This document shows positions 51,425 through 62,529 of a stretch of DNA of 64,000 nt, one piece after another. The stretch is from positions 3,290,501 through 3,354,500 of the forward strand of contig NC_019793.1 of NCBI RefSeq assembly GCF_000317835.1, read 5' to 3'. Each line of letters begins with the position of its first letter. Within the stretch, counting starts at the first letter, position 1. The notes beneath the pieces are model-generated. The model was not told where the DNA came from. It was given only the letters and a program-made list of their open reading frames with translations, and did no database searches. The translations under genes and the position numbers were made by a program. This stretch comes from Deinococcus peraridilitoris DSM 19664. GTDB lineage: Bacteria; Deinococcota; Deinococci; Deinococcales; Deinococcaceae.

Positions 51425-52582
51425 ATGAGCACTGCCCTGCCCCGACCTCACGTCTACATCGCCTGTGCGCAAACAGAGCGGGCGGAGGTGCTGGCGAGGG
51501 TCTTGCCTGAGGTTCATCTGCACCATGCAGGAACTGCCGAGGCCCTGTTGAGGGATACGCACGCGGCGACGCCTGATCTGGTTCTGCTGGTCAACGATCT
51601 GCCGAGCGAGTTACCGCTGGCGGAGATTCTGACGATCCTGCGCTCGCGGCCGGAACTCGTGCATACCCGCTGGATGGCCATGGGCGAGCAGGGACTCGGT
51701 AATTTCGTCACGGCAGGGGTGGATGCGCTGGTGGCACCGACGACGCCTGCCGTCGCCCTGGCCCTGATGATCAGAACGCAGCTGGCACGTGTCCGGCAGC
51801 TGCGAGAACTCGAGGAACGTGCCCGCTATCAACAGCAGCGTCTTGAGGCTGGGGCACACGAGGAACGGGTGCGTGACCAGCTGGTCCACATGCTGGTTCA
51901 CGACCTCAAGAATCCTATCAGTGCGGTTCTCGGCCTGCTTGATGTCGTGCTGGAGGACGATGAACGCGTACCGGACGATCTTGCCGAACTGCTGCGGCTG
52001 GCCCGCGACGAATCACAGCACCTGCTGCATCTGGCCGTCAACATGCTTGATGTTCGGAAGATGCAGGCTGGCAAGATGCACCTCAACCGCACGTTCCTGT
52101 TCACCCCGAGCCTGCTCGACATCATCGAGCAGGCCCGGGGTGACGTCGGCGCAGAGCTGGGTGAGCGCGAACTGTACCTGAAGCTGCCCGAATGCTTGTC
52201 GCCGTTGCACGCGGATCCGGAAATCCTGCGGCGTATTCTTGCCAACCTGCTGTCAAATGCTGTGAAGCATACGCGGCGTGGCGGACGCCTTGTGCTTTCG
52301 GTGCGTGAACTGCCTTCTTACGTCGAGTGGTGTCTCACGGACAATGGCGAAGGTATTCCGGCTGAGGATATTCCCAGGCTGTTCAGTGCCTTCGAGCAAT
52401 CTCGTCTGACGTTGCACAGTCGCTTTGATACGGGAATGGGCCTGGCCTTCTGCAAGTTGGCCGTCGAAGGCCATGGCGGTCAGATCTGGGTTGAATCGCT
52501 GCGGGGTGAAGGCTCGTCGTTCTACTTCACGCTGCCCATGGTGGCCGAGGAAGAGGAAGACTTCGTCGAAGTGCTTCAGTAG
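51425..52582 (+). CDS. histidine kinase with degenerate N-terminal receiver domain
   Basis: A 385-residue soluble kinase without membrane helices. Residues 8-120 have the receiver (REC) fold pattern but lack its key residues: beta-1 reads HVYIACAQTE (no acidic pair), the phosphoacceptor site reads DLVLLVNDLP (Val in place of Asp), and the beta-5 Lys is absent (LVAPTTP). After a coiled coil (about 120-152) come the HisKA H-box LVHMLVHDLKNPISAVLG (His near 160), then HATPase_c with NLLSNAVKHT, DNGEGIPAEDI, and TGMGLAFCKLAVEGHGG. AAGGGA precedes the ATG. No response regulator is adjacent. Confidence 0.9.
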   Translation: MSTALPRPHVYIACAQTERAEVLARVLPEVHLHHAGTAEALLRDTHAATPDLVLLVNDLPSELPLAEILTILRSRPELVHTRWMAMGEQGLGNFVTAGVDALVAPTTPAVALALMIRTQLARVRQLRELEERARYQQQRLEAGAHEERVRDQLVHMLVHDLKNPISAVLGLLDVVLEDDERVPDDLAELLRLARDESQHLLHLAVNMLDVRKMQAGKMHLNRTFLFTPSLLDIIEQARGDVGAELGERELYLKLPECLSPLHADPEILRRILANLLSNAVKHTRRGGRLVLSVRELPSYVEWCLTDNGEGIPAEDIPRLFSAFEQSRLTLHSRFDTGMGLAFCKLAVEGHGGQIWVESLRGEGSSFYFTLPMVAEEEEDFVEVLQ

Positions 52583-52934
52583 GCTGCTTCAGTAGGCACC
52601 TGTTGATCGTTTTGCATGCAGAGGTTGTTTTGAATTCCTCCGTGCGCCGTTTTGGGTGAAACAGCATTGGCATTGCGGGCGTAAGCCTACAACTCCGAGC
52701 AGGCTGCTCTGCGCTGGGCCGTGGATACTGTGGCGTGCTCGGCGTGGGAGAGTGCCGGAGACCAGCGCCGCATCATAGTGACGTAGCGGTGTCGCGGCTG
52801 AGAATTTCATGCTAAAACAAGGTGTACATCTCTGCTTTTTCTTGAATTTTTCGTCCAGACACCAACTCGTTTAGATTTCGGGACCCGCCTTGATGCTCTT
52901 CGTGAAAATTTGCACGAGTGATGTGGTCGCCTGA
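52583..52934. other. intergenic region ahead of the nuo operon
   Basis: About 350 bases without a convincing gene. The last 110 bases (about 52805-52915) are AT-rich (TTTTTCTTGAATTTTTCG, GTTTAGATTTCG) and probably contain the nuo promoter, but I cannot fix a -35/-10 pair. The start holds a 12-bp tandem duplication (GCTTCAGTAGGC twice) that includes the kinase stop codon. Confidence 0.4.
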
Positions 52935-52940
52935 GGGAGG
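52935..52940 (+). promoter_or_regulatory. Shine-Dalgarno that points to an ATC start for nuoA
   Basis: GGGAGG followed by CAGCACC (7 nt) and ATC at 52948. The geometry and the ACC-ATC context are the same as at hflX. Confidence 0.55.
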
Positions 52941-52947
52941 CAGCACC

Positions 52948-53298
52948 ATCGAATATCTCCACGCCCTGATCATGCTGTTGATTGGCCTGGGCATCGGCAT
53001 TCTGGCCATCATCGTCAGCGCCATCCTGGGACCCAAAAAGCCCAGCCGCACCAAGCTGATGGCCTACGAAAGCGGCAACGACCCGCTGCCCGGCGGACGC
53101 GAGCGCTTTCCAGTCCACTTCTATCTCGTGGCGATGCTGTTCATCATCTTCGACATCGAGACCGCCTTCTTTTACCCGATTGCCGTGGCGTACGGCAAAC
53201 TCGGCGCTTTTGCCTTCTGGGAGACCGTGACCTTCGTGGCCCTTGTCCTGGTCGGCTACATCTATATCGTTCGCAAGGGAGTGCTCGAATGGGACTAA
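52948..53298 (+). CDS. nuoA: NADH-quinone oxidoreductase subunit A
   Basis: Membrane subunit A of complex I, about 116 residues with three transmembrane helices: [46 protein letters not shown] and [19 protein letters not shown]. Conserved GPKKPSR, YESGND and IFDIETAFF loops identify NuoA (Nqo7 in Thermus). The start is debatable. ATC at 52948 has a perfectly spaced GGGAGG and matches the expected N-terminus near IEYL. In-frame GTG 52918 or ATG 52921 would add about 9-10 residues but have neither SD nor a leaderless -10. It overlaps nuoB by 10 nt. Confidence 0.93.
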   Translation: MEYLHALIMLLIGLGIGILAIIVSAILGPKKPSRTKLMAYESGNDPLPGGRERFPVHFYLVAMLFIIFDIETAFFYPIAVAYGKLGAFAFWETVTFVALVLVGYIYIVRKGVLEWD

Positions 53299-53825
53299 AG
53301 GACCTCTTCGAGCGTGACGTGCAGGAACTCGAAAACGAGGGCATCCTGTTCACATCGCTCGAAAAACTCGTGGCCTGGGGACGCAGCAACAGCCTGTGGC
53401 CTGCCACGTTCGGCCTGGCCTGCTGCGCCATCGAAATGATGGCCTCCACCGACGGCCGCAATGACCTCGCGCGATTTGGCAGCGAGGTGTTCCGCGCCTC
53501 GCCGCGCCAGGCTGACGTGATGATCGTCGCCGGGCGGTTGAGCAAAAAAATGGCCCCGGTCATGCGCCGCGTCTACGACCAGATGCCCGATCCCAAATGG
53601 GTTATCGCGATGGGTGCCTGCGCCAGCAGCGGCGGCATGTTCAACAACTACGCCATCGTGCAGAACGTCGACAGCGTGGTGCCAGTGGACGTGTACGTTC
53701 CCGGCTGCCCGCCCCGCCCCGAGGCGCTGATTTACGGCGTGATGCAGCTGCAGAAGAAAATTCGCGGCGAGGGCTTTGACCAGCTCGGCCAGCAGCTCCC
53801 GATGGTGGAAGCATGGACGAGGTAA
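53289..53825 (+). CDS. nuoB: NADH-quinone oxidoreductase subunit B
   Basis: Peripheral-arm subunit of 178 residues that holds the terminal 4Fe-4S cluster N2, which passes electrons to the quinone. Cluster ligands lie in [13 protein letters not shown] (tandem Cys), [14 protein letters not shown] and [15 protein letters not shown]. Length and motifs match Nqo6/NuoB. It overlaps nuoA upstream and nuoC downstream (13 nt). Confidence 0.97.
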   Translation: MGLKDLFERDVQELENEGILFTSLEKLVAWGRSNSLWPATFGLACCAIEMMASTDGRNDLARFGSEVFRASPRQADVMIVAGRLSKKMAPVMRRVYDQMPDPKWVIAMGACASSGGMFNNYAIVQNVDSVVPVDVYVPGCPPRPEALIYGVMQLQKKIRGEGFDQLGQQLPMVEAWTR

Positions 53826-54493
53826 AACGCGACCAGAATCTGGACATGCAGCACACGAAGCAACCCAATCCGGTGGAGCCCGCCGTGGCGAGTGCCGAGC
53901 ACCTGGGGCGCTCGCGTGCAGCCCTTGAAGGCGCCCGACTCACGCTCGAAGGCGGCCTTGAACCCACGGCAGTGGTCGAAAGTGCACAACTCGTGCAGCT
54001 CGCGCTGCACTTCAGGCAGGCCGGCTTTGTGCTGTTCGACGTGGTCGGGATCGACTATATGAATTTTGTGCTGCCGACGCCCAAGCGCTTTGGGGTCGTG
54101 TACAACCTCTACAACTTGAGCACCAACACCCGAATTTTTTTGCGGGTGTTTGTCGACGACGGCGAGCCCCTGCCTTCCCTGTACCCGGTCTGGAAAGCGG
54201 CGAATTACCTGGAGCGCGAGGTGTTCGACATGGTGGGCGTGCACTTCGAAGGGCACCCCGATTTGCGCAAGGTCCTCACGCCCGACGACCTCGAGGGGCA
54301 CCCGCTGCGTAAGGACTTTCCGCTGGGCGAATCGCCCACGCAGTTTCGTGAGGGCCGCTTTATCGATCCAGCTTCTTTTCGTGCCGGCCTGACCGGGCAG
54401 AGCGGCGGCCTGACCGGCTGGCGGGGCGGCGAGCGCAAAGGCCTGCAGGACCGCCCCGAGGCGCCCCCCATCAAAAGCGCAGGTGAACCATGA
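53813..54493 (+). CDS. nuoC: NADH-quinone oxidoreductase subunit C
   Basis: A 226-residue peripheral-arm subunit (30-kDa family, Nqo5). The conserved signature is [41 protein letters not shown] (about 136-178). The first 50 residues and the last 40 ([21 protein letters not shown]) are extra compared with short NuoC proteins and look disordered. It overlaps nuoD with ATGA. Confidence 0.95.
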   Translation: MDEVKRDQNLDMQHTKQPNPVEPAVASAEHLGRSRAALEGARLTLEGGLEPTAVVESAQLVQLALHFRQAGFVLFDVVGIDYMNFVLPTPKRFGVVYNLYNLSTNTRIFLRVFVDDGEPLPSLYPVWKAANYLEREVFDMVGVHFEGHPDLRKVLTPDDLEGHPLRKDFPLGESPTQFREGRFIDPASFRAGLTGQSGGLTGWRGGERKGLQDRPEAPPIKSAGEP

Positions 54494-55713
54494 CCATCCA
54501 GAGTGACCCGAGCGCCGAGGTACGCACCGACGAGGCTGCGCTGCGCAACACCGAGATTCTCAGCCTGAACGTCGGCCCACAGCATCCCAGCACCCACGGT
54601 GTGCTGCGGCTGGTGGTCGACATGGACGGTGAGTACGTCGTGCGGCTCGTGAACCACATGGGCTACCTGCACACCGGCTTTGAAAAGACCATGGAGCACC
54701 GCACGTACCATCAGAACATCACGTACGCGCCGCGCACCGACTACCTGCACAGCTTTGGGCACGAGCTGGCCTACGTGCTGTCCGTCGAGAAACTGCTGGG
54801 CGCCGACATTCCGGAGCGCGCCAACGTTGTGCGGGTCATTCTGCACGAACTCGGGCGCATTGCCAGCCACCTCGTCTTCATCGGCACCGGCATGCTCGAT
54901 CTGGGCGCCATCACGCCGTTCTTCTACGCCTTCCGGGAGCGCGAGACCATCCTCGACCTCTTCGAGGAAGTCAGCGGCTACCGCATGAACCAGAGTTGGC
55001 TGCGCGTGGGCGGTCTGTCGCGCGATATTCCCGACGGCTGGGCGCAGCACGTCGGCGAGTTCGTGGGAGTGCTCGACAGCAAGATCGACGAGTACGAGTC
55101 GCTCTTCGCGCAGAATCCCATTTTCCTCGACCGTGCCAAGCACGTGGGCGTGATCGGCGCCGAGCTGGCGCTCGATCTGGGGCTCACCGGCCCGAACCTG
55201 CGTGCCAGCGGGGTGAATTACGACGTGCGCAAGGCGAGTCCCTACTGCGGCCTTGAGCAATATGACTTTCAGGTGCCCGTTTCGCAGGATGGCGACAGTC
55301 TGGCGCGTTTCATGCTGCGTGTGCAGGAAATGCGCGAAAGTGGCCGGATCATCGCACAGGCTGTCAACAAACTGCGCCCCGGCCCCTTCAAGGACCCCAA
55401 CCGCAAGATCAGCCTGCCGCCTCGTGAGGCGCTCGAAACCAGCATGGAAGCGGTCATCCACCACTTTAAGCTGGTGACCGAAGGCTTTCACCCCCCGGCT
55501 GGAGAAGTCTACGTGCCCGTCGAGTCTGCGCGCGGCGAGGTCGGGTACTACCTGGTCTCGGACGGCGGCTCCATGCCTTACCGGGTGAAGATTCGCGCGC
55601 CGAGCTTCGTCAACCTGCAGGCCATGGAATACGCGGGCGTCGGTGGTCAGTTCGCCGACCTGATCACCGTTTTGGCTTCCATGGACCCCGTGATGGGTGA
55701 CGTGGACCGATGA
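54490..55713 (+). CDS. nuoD: NADH-quinone oxidoreductase subunit D
   Basis: A 407-residue 49-kDa-type subunit (Nqo4) that forms the quinone-binding cavity with NuoB. Landmarks are [16 protein letters not shown] at the N-terminus (with the quinone-headgroup His), [32 protein letters not shown], and the C-terminal [21 protein letters not shown], and [14 protein letters not shown] as the end. It is separated from nuoE by 49 nt. Confidence 0.97.
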   Translation: MTIQSDPSAEVRTDEAALRNTEILSLNVGPQHPSTHGVLRLVVDMDGEYVVRLVNHMGYLHTGFEKTMEHRTYHQNITYAPRTDYLHSFGHELAYVLSVEKLLGADIPERANVVRVILHELGRIASHLVFIGTGMLDLGAITPFFYAFRERETILDLFEEVSGYRMNQSWLRVGGLSRDIPDGWAQHVGEFVGVLDSKIDEYESLFAQNPIFLDRAKHVGVIGAELALDLGLTGPNLRASGVNYDVRKASPYCGLEQYDFQVPVSQDGDSLARFMLRVQEMRESGRIIAQAVNKLRPGPFKDPNRKISLPPREALETSMEAVIHHFKLVTEGFHPPAGEVYVPVESARGEVGYYLVSDGGSMPYRVKIRAPSFVNLQAMEYAGVGGQFADLITVLASMDPVMGDVDR

Positions 55714-55762
55714 ACGAAAGGAACGAAGAGTTGATTTTCCAGATTTTCAAAGGTGACTCCAG

Positions 55763-56367
55763 GTGAGTCACTTCGCCGACCGGCCCGAGCTGGTGCGCGA
55801 CATCTTTTCGCGCTACCCCGACACCGAACGCGGCCGCCGCAGCGCCCTGATGCCGTTGCTGCGTGACGTGCAGGACACCTACGGCTTCGTGAGCGAAGCG
55901 CACATGGAAGAGATCGCGGCCCTAATCGGCACGACCGCCACCGAAGTGCGCAGCGTCATGAGCTTTTACAGCACCTACCACACCGTCCCGACCGGCAGAT
56001 ATCACCTGCAGGTCTGCTCTACCCTGATGTGCGCGCAGGCCGGGTCGGACGAACTGTGGGACTACCTCACCGAAACCCTCGACGTGCAACCGGGCGAGGT
56101 CAGCGCCGGAGGCCTCTTCAGCGTTCAGAAGGTCGAGTGCCTCGGCTCGTGCGGCACCGCGCCCGTGGTGCAGCTGGGCGACGACGGCTACTACGAACGG
56201 GTCGGACCGCGCAGGTGCCAGGAACTGCTCGCCGCCATGCGGGCCGGAGAAGCGCCCGCCTTCGACCAGCCGATGCCCTTTGCGATTCGGGCCGGGCGGC
56301 AGTTCACCGCGGACGGCCAGCCTGTGGGCGCGACGAGCGATGACCTCGTGCCCGTAGGAGGAGTGTC

Positions 56368-56371
<4 letters not shown>
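55763..56371 (+). CDS. nuoE: NADH-quinone oxidoreductase subunit E
   Basis: A 202-residue thioredoxin-like subunit (24-kDa type, Nqo2) carrying the 2Fe-2S cluster N1a. The four cysteines are in [14 protein letters not shown] and [17 protein letters not shown]. The N-terminal helical domain and length are typical. GTG at 55763 with a GGTGACTCCAGG leader. Overlaps nuoF (ATGA) and has GGAGGAG as the nuoF SD. Confidence 0.95.
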
Positions 56372-57701
<1,330 letters not shown>

Positions 57702-57705
<4 letters not shown>

Positions 57706-59843
57706 AAGTCATCGTAGACGGCATCGAAGTCGACGTGCCCACCGGCACGAGCGCACTTGACACCATTTTTGCCGCGGGCAAGGACGTTCCTTACTTCTGC
57801 GCGAACACCTACCTCTCGCCGGTCGGAGCCTGCCGTATGTGCCTCGTCGAGGCCGGGTCGCCGCGCAAAGGGCCCGACGGGAACATGATCATGGAGGGCG
57901 AACAGCCCAAGATCTTCTGGTTCCCCAAGCCCATGGCCTCCTGCACCATGATGGCCACCGAGGGCATGGTCATCAAGACCAGTTCCGATGTGGTCCAGAA
58001 GGCCCAGGCGGGCATGATGGAATTCACGCTCCTCAACCACCCGCTCGACTGCCCCACCTGCGACAAGGGCGGCGCCTGCGAGTTGCAGGACCGCGCCTAC
58101 GAGTACGGCTACGGCGAGAGCCGCTTCGAATTCGACCGGCGCCATGCCGACAAGCACCATCCGCTGAGCGAGTTCATCATCCTCGATCAGGAGCGCTGCA
58201 TCCACTGCAAGCGCTGCGTGCGCTACTTCGAGGAAGTCCCCGGGCAGGAAGTGCTCGACTTCATCGAGCGCGGCAGTCATACATTCATCGACACCGAGGA
58301 AGGCGGCCTGCCCGTCGGCTTTCAGGGCAACATCGCCGACATCTGCCCGGTGGGGGCGTTGCTCGACAACGTGGCGCGCTTTCGTGGCCGCAACTGGGAG
58401 TACGACCACACCCCCACCACCTGCACGCTGTGCCCAGTGGGCTGCGCCATTACGGTGGACGCCCGTAACGGCCGCATCGAGCGCATCCTGGCCGCCGAGA
58501 ACCGCGAGGTCAACGAGGCCTGGATCTGCGACGCGGGCCGCTTCGGGCACCCGCTCGCCAGCGACGATCGCCTGCGCTTTCCCATGATCCGGGTGGACGG
58601 CGAACTGGTCGAAACGACCTGGGACAAGGCCATCGCCGCGATCAACCGCGGTGTGCAGGGTGTGGACCCCGCTGACGTGGGCCTGTACACCAGCGGCGAC
58701 ATCACCCTGGAAGAGGGCGTGGCCCTCGAGGCCGTCGCGGCATTGCTCGGTACGCCGAGCCTCGACCACTTTCCCCGCTACGCCATGAGCGTGGAGCTGC
58801 CCGTTCCGACCCTCACCGAAGTGGCCACCAGCGACGCCGTGGTCGTGATCGGCGCGGATCTGGGAGAAGAGGCGCCCATCGTCGAACTGCGCATTCTGGA
58901 GATGCTGCGCGGTGGCCTGATTCCCCCAGAGCTGCCGCACGGCACGGCCATCGCCGATTTGCGCCTGACCGAGCGCCCCGCTCGACAGCGCGAGAAGCTG
59001 GCCGTGTTCGCCTCGCAGGAGACCCGGCTCGCGACGCAGGCGGCCCTCGCTTCGCACGAGGCGGGTCTGGACGTGGTGGCCGGTCTGGCTTCCGGGAAAG
59101 GTTCGGTTGCGGTTCGTGACGCCGCTGCGCTGCTCGAAAAGGCCGAGCGCCCGATCGTAATCATTGGCGCGGACGTATTGAATCAGGGGAGTCCCCAGTT
59201 GCACGCCCAGCTGCGCGAGATCGCCGCGAAGTACGGCGCCAGAATTCTGCCGCTGCCCGCCAGTTCCAACGCCCGCGGCCTCGCGCACCTGAACCTCGTG
59301 CCACGGGTCCGGGGGCTGGGGTACGCCGAACTGGGAGCGGCCAAGGTCGCCCTGATTTCCCGTCTGGACCCGGCCGCTGCAGGTCAGGTGGCGAACGCGA
59401 TCTTCACGGTCGTGCATGACACGCACCTGACCGAGACGGCGCGCCAAGCGGACGTGGTGCTGCCCGCCGTGAGCAACTACGAAAAGCGCGGCACGACCGT
59501 GAACCTCGAAGGTCGCTTGCTGCCCCTGACCCAGGCCGCCGTCGATTCGGGCGAGGGTGTGGACCTGATCGGCGCCCTCAACGCCCTTGCCGAAGCGCTG
59601 GGGCTGCGTCCCGTGGTGCGCGGCCTGCGCAGCGCGCAGAAGATGCTGGGCGAACGCTTCGGGGTGAATGTCGCGCAGCTGCCCCGCACCGGGCTGATCG
59701 TCAATCTGGGCGAGCGGCACACCGCGCCCAGCAGCCTCACGCACGTTCCGCAGCTCTGGAAGCCTGGCATGCGCCGCACCGCCCTGATTGCGCTGCCGAT
59801 GGCGCAGCCGTCGCCGGCCAGCTTCGCGGGAGGTGACGACTGA
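57702..59843 (+). CDS. nuoG: NADH-quinone oxidoreductase subunit G
   Basis: A 713-residue iron-sulphur subunit (75-kDa type, Nqo3). The N-terminal 2Fe-2S ferredoxin domain ([20 protein letters not shown]) is followed by [12 protein letters not shown] and the ICPVGAL cluster ligands. TCTLCPVGC, with a fourth Cys 27 residues later (WICDAG), forms the extra N7 4Fe-4S site known from Thermus. The remainder is a molybdopterin-oxidoreductase-like domain. GTG at 57702 makes a 4-nt overlap with nuoF as elsewhere in the operon and matches the ferredoxin N-terminus; ATG at 57690 is the alternative but has the SD directly abutting it. Confidence 0.95.
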
Positions 59844-60997
59844 TGCCGCACTGGCTGATCGAGCTGCTGCTCGTCACCCTCAAGGGTGTGCTGGTTGCCT
59901 TTGCGCTTCTCACGACCTTTGCCTACATGACCCTGGTCGAGCGGCGCCTGCTGGCCCGCATGCAGATTCGCCACGGTCCCAACCGTGTGGGTCCAATGGG
60001 ACTGCTGCAACCGCTTGCCGACGCCATCAAGAGCATCTTCAAGGAAGACTTCCGGGTGACGGCCGCCGACAAGATCGTCTACACCCTGGCTCCCCTGATC
60101 GCCATCACCACGGCGCTCACGGCCTTCGGGGCCATCCCCGCCGGGCCGCCCAACAGCTTTTTTGGCATGAATCCCTGGGTGTACGACCTCGACATCGGCA
60201 TTCTGGCGGTGCTGGCGATCACCTCGATCGGTGTCTACAGCATCTTCCTGGGCGGTTGGGCGAGCGGCAGCAAGTACCCGCTGCTCGGCGGTCTGCGCGG
60301 CAGCGCGCAGATGATCAGCTACGAACTCGGGCTGGGCCTCTCGATTTTGGGGATGCTGATCCTGGTGGGCAGCACCAACCTGCGCGCCATCGTGGACTGG
60401 CAGGGGGCCAACGGCTGGATGATCGTCTTTCAGCTGGTGGGCTTCGCTACCTTTATCGTCAGTTCCTTTGCAGAAGTCAACCGCACGCCCTTCGACTTCG
60501 TCGAGGCCGAGCAGGAGCTGGTGGCCGGTTACCTCACCGAGTACAACGCCATCAAATGGGCGCTGTTTCAGATGGCCGAGTACGTCAACATGATCACTGC
60601 TTCGGCCGTGATGGCCACGCTGTTCTTCGGGGGCTGGCGCGGACCGCAGTTTCTTGACGCGCTCATTCCGGGCATCAGCACCGTGCCGTTTTTGTGGCTG
60701 ATCCTCAAGATCGCCTTCTTCCTGTTCCTGTTCATCTGGGTGCGCGCTACGCTGCCGCGCCTGCGCTACGACCAGCTGATGCGTTTTGGCTGGAAGTTCC
60801 TCTTTCCGCTGGCGCTCGTGAACACCCTGATCGTCGCCGCGTACGTGGCCTTTCTGCCCGGCGCGTCGCTGTGGCCGCTGGCCTTGATCGGCCTGCTGCT
60901 GCTGCTGGGTCTCGTGGCCCTCAGCGGGCGTCTGCGGACCATCATCAATCCACCCAAAATTCTTGACATTCCCACACGTACCGCAGGAGGAGACTGA
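59843..60997 (+). CDS. nuoH: NADH-quinone oxidoreductase subunit H
   Basis: A 384-residue membrane subunit (ND1, Nqo8) at the junction of the arms, lining the quinone entrance. Conserved: [52 protein letters not shown], and [24 protein letters not shown], with eight or more hydrophobic segments. Its ATG overlaps the nuoG stop codon (TGATG). AGGTGACGAC precedes. Confidence 0.96.
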   Translation: MPHWLIELLLVTLKGVLVAFALLTTFAYMTLVERRLLARMQIRHGPNRVGPMGLLQPLADAIKSIFKEDFRVTAADKIVYTLAPLIAITTALTAFGAIPAGPPNSFFGMNPWVYDLDIGILAVLAITSIGVYSIFLGGWASGSKYPLLGGLRGSAQMISYELGLGLSILGMLILVGSTNLRAIVDWQGANGWMIVFQLVGFATFIVSSFAEVNRTPFDFVEAEQELVAGYLTEYNAIKWALFQMAEYVNMITASAVMATLFFGGWRGPQFLDALIPGISTVPFLWLILKIAFFLFLFIWVRATLPRLRYDQLMRFGWKFLFPLALVNTLIVAAYVAFLPGASLWPLALIGLLLLLGLVALSGRLRTIINPPKILDIPTRTAGGD

Positions 60998-60999
60998 TC

Positions 61000-61101
61000 G
61001 TGACCATGCTGAACTGGCGGGCCCGGATCGCGGGCGGCCGCGATCCTCATCCGCTCCGCTCCATCAAAACGGCATCTGCCGTTTCCCTGGGAGGCCTGTA
61101 A
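61000..61101 (+). CDS. 33-codon micro-ORF between nuoH and nuoI
   Basis: GTG at 61000 lies about 9 nt after AGGAGG at 60985-60990 and opens a 33-codon frame ending in TAA at 61099-61101, which overlaps the nuoI ATG by one base (TAATG). The product would start [19 protein letters not shown]. An ATG at 61006 is in the same frame. There is no homology to judge by; SD and stop-start overlap are the only evidence. It may be a real small protein or only a translational-coupling device for nuoI. Confidence 0.4.
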   Translation: MTMLNWRARIAGGRDPHPLRSIKTASAVSLGGL

Positions 61102-61631
61102 TGGGCGTCCTCGAAATCGCCAAGGGCATGGGCGTCACGCTGGGCAAGCTTTTTCAGAAGCCCGTGACCGTCTCTTACCCGGAACAGAAGGTTCAGCTTA
61201 AGCCGCGCTTCCGCGGTCGCCACTATCTCACGCGCCACCCCGGCACGGGCCTGGAAAAGTGCATCGGCTGCTCGCTTTGCGCCGCCGTCTGCCCGGCCTA
61301 CGCCATCTACGTCGAGGCCGGCGAGAACGATCCACGGGCCCCCGTTTCACCTGGCGAGCGTTACGCCAAGGTCTACGAGATCAACATGCTGCGCTGTATT
61401 TTCTGTGGCATGTGCGAGGAAGCCTGCCCGACCGGCGCAGTCGTGCTGGGCAACGAGTTCGAGATGGCCGATTACAAGTACCGCGACCTCGTGTACGGCA
61501 AGGAAGACATGTTGGTCGGCCAGTCCGGCAGCCTGCCGCAGCGCCGCGAGGCGGGCATGAAGGGCAAACCCGTGCGGGTGGGCTTTGACGTGACGCCGCG
61601 CGCCGAACTGGAAGGGGTGGACTACAAATGA
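61101..61631 (+). CDS. nuoI: NADH-quinone oxidoreductase subunit I
   Basis: A 176-residue ferredoxin-like subunit (TYKY, Nqo9) with clusters N6a and N6b. Two classical 4Fe-4S motifs: [12 protein letters not shown] (about 53-64) and [12 protein letters not shown] (about 98-109). [19 protein letters not shown] before the first cluster is characteristic. GGGAGG at 61089-61094 is the SD. The start overlaps an upstream micro-ORF stop; the stop overlaps a downstream micro-ORF start. Confidence 0.96.
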   Translation: MGVLEIAKGMGVTLGKLFQKPVTVSYPEQKVQLKPRFRGRHYLTRHPGTGLEKCIGCSLCAAVCPAYAIYVEAGENDPRAPVSPGERYAKVYEINMLRCIFCGMCEEACPTGAVVLGNEFEMADYKYRDLVYGKEDMLVGQSGSLPQRREAGMKGKPVRVGFDVTPRAELEGVDYK

Positions 61632-61663
61632 GTCGCTCCTCGGCGCGCTGGAGGCTCGCGTGA
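61628..61663 (+). CDS. 11-codon micro-ORF coupling nuoI to nuoJ
   Basis: ATG at 61628 overlaps the nuoI stop (ATGA), and the TGA at 61661-61663 overlaps the nuoJ GTG (GTGA). The peptide would be [11 protein letters not shown]. It contains the sequence GGAGG (61649-61655 region) that can act as the nuoJ SD, so its function may be coupling only. Confidence 0.3.
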   Translation: MSRSSARWRLA

Positions 61664-62223
61664 GCTCGCTGGCCTTCATCCTCATCTCCCTGCTGATCAT
61701 CACGGGCGCCCTCGTCACGGTGATCGCCTCGAACGCGCTGCACGCCGCCCTCGGGCTGGTGGCGACGCTGGTCGCGCTGGCGATGATGTACATCACGCTG
61801 GATGCGCATTTTCTGGGCGCGGTGCAGGTGATCGTGTATGCCGGCGCCATCATGGTGCTCTTCTTGTTCGTGATCATGCTGCTCAACGCGACTGCGCCCG
61901 TCACGGCCACGAACCCCATTCCTTACGTCGGTGAGGTCGCGGCACTGGGTGGAGCACTCCTGGCGGGCGCCTTTGGATTGCTGGCCCTGAGTTGGCGTGA
62001 CCCCCGACCGTTGGCCGAAGGCGCGGCCCTGCTGCGAAATGGCACGCCCGGTGCCATTGGCGAGACGCTCCTGACGCGTTTTGTGATGCCATTTGAAGCC
62101 GTGAGCATCCTGCTGCTGGTCGCGGTAGTCGGTTCGGTGGTGCTCATTCGTCGTCCGGTCGCGCAAAGTGAGGAAGCGCCCGAGGCCAGGCCAGTCGAAA
62201 CCGGGGAAAGGGTGAGCACCTGA
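61660..62223 (+). CDS. nuoJ: NADH-quinone oxidoreductase subunit J
   Basis: A 187-residue membrane subunit (ND6, Nqo10) with five hydrophobic segments. Typical N-terminal half: [72 protein letters not shown], the last part containing the pi-bulge helix region. The C-terminal tail is hydrophilic. GTG start; its stop overlaps the nuoK start (TGATG). Confidence 0.94.
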   Translation: MSSLAFILISLLIITGALVTVIASNALHAALGLVATLVALAMMYITLDAHFLGAVQVIVYAGAIMVLFLFVIMLLNATAPVTATNPIPYVGEVAALGGALLAGAFGLLALSWRDPRPLAEGAALLRNGTPGAIGETLLTRFVMPFEAVSILLLVAVVGSVVLIRRPVAQSEEAPEARPVETGERVST

Positions 62224-62525
62224 TGGTCGGCACCGAGTGGTACATCGCCCTGTCGGGCATTCTGTTCGCAATTGGCATGGTGGGCGTGCTAAGGCGCCGC
62301 ACGGCCGTGATGATCTTTCTGTCCGTCGAGCTGATGCTCAACGCGGCCAACCTGGCTTTTGTTGCCTTTGCGCGGGCCTGGGGTGAACTGGTCGCTCAGA
62401 CTGCCGTGTTCATCATCATGACCCTGGCCGCGGCCGAGGTCGCCATCGGTCTGGCGATCATCGTGACCATTTTCCGCAAGCGCGCTTCCACCAACGTGGA
62501 CGACCTCGCCGAGCTGAGAGGCTGA
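62223..62525 (+). CDS. nuoK: NADH-quinone oxidoreductase subunit K
   Basis: A 100-residue membrane subunit (ND4L, Nqo11) with three helices: [41 protein letters not shown] (with the conserved proton-pathway Glu), and [25 protein letters not shown] (second conserved Glu). The length is exactly that of the family. Confidence 0.96.
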   Translation: MVGTEWYIALSGILFAIGMVGVLRRRTAVMIFLSVELMLNAANLAFVAFARAWGELVAQTAVFIIMTLAAAEVAIGLAIIVTIFRKRASTNVDDLAELRG

Positions 62526-62529
62526 TTTC

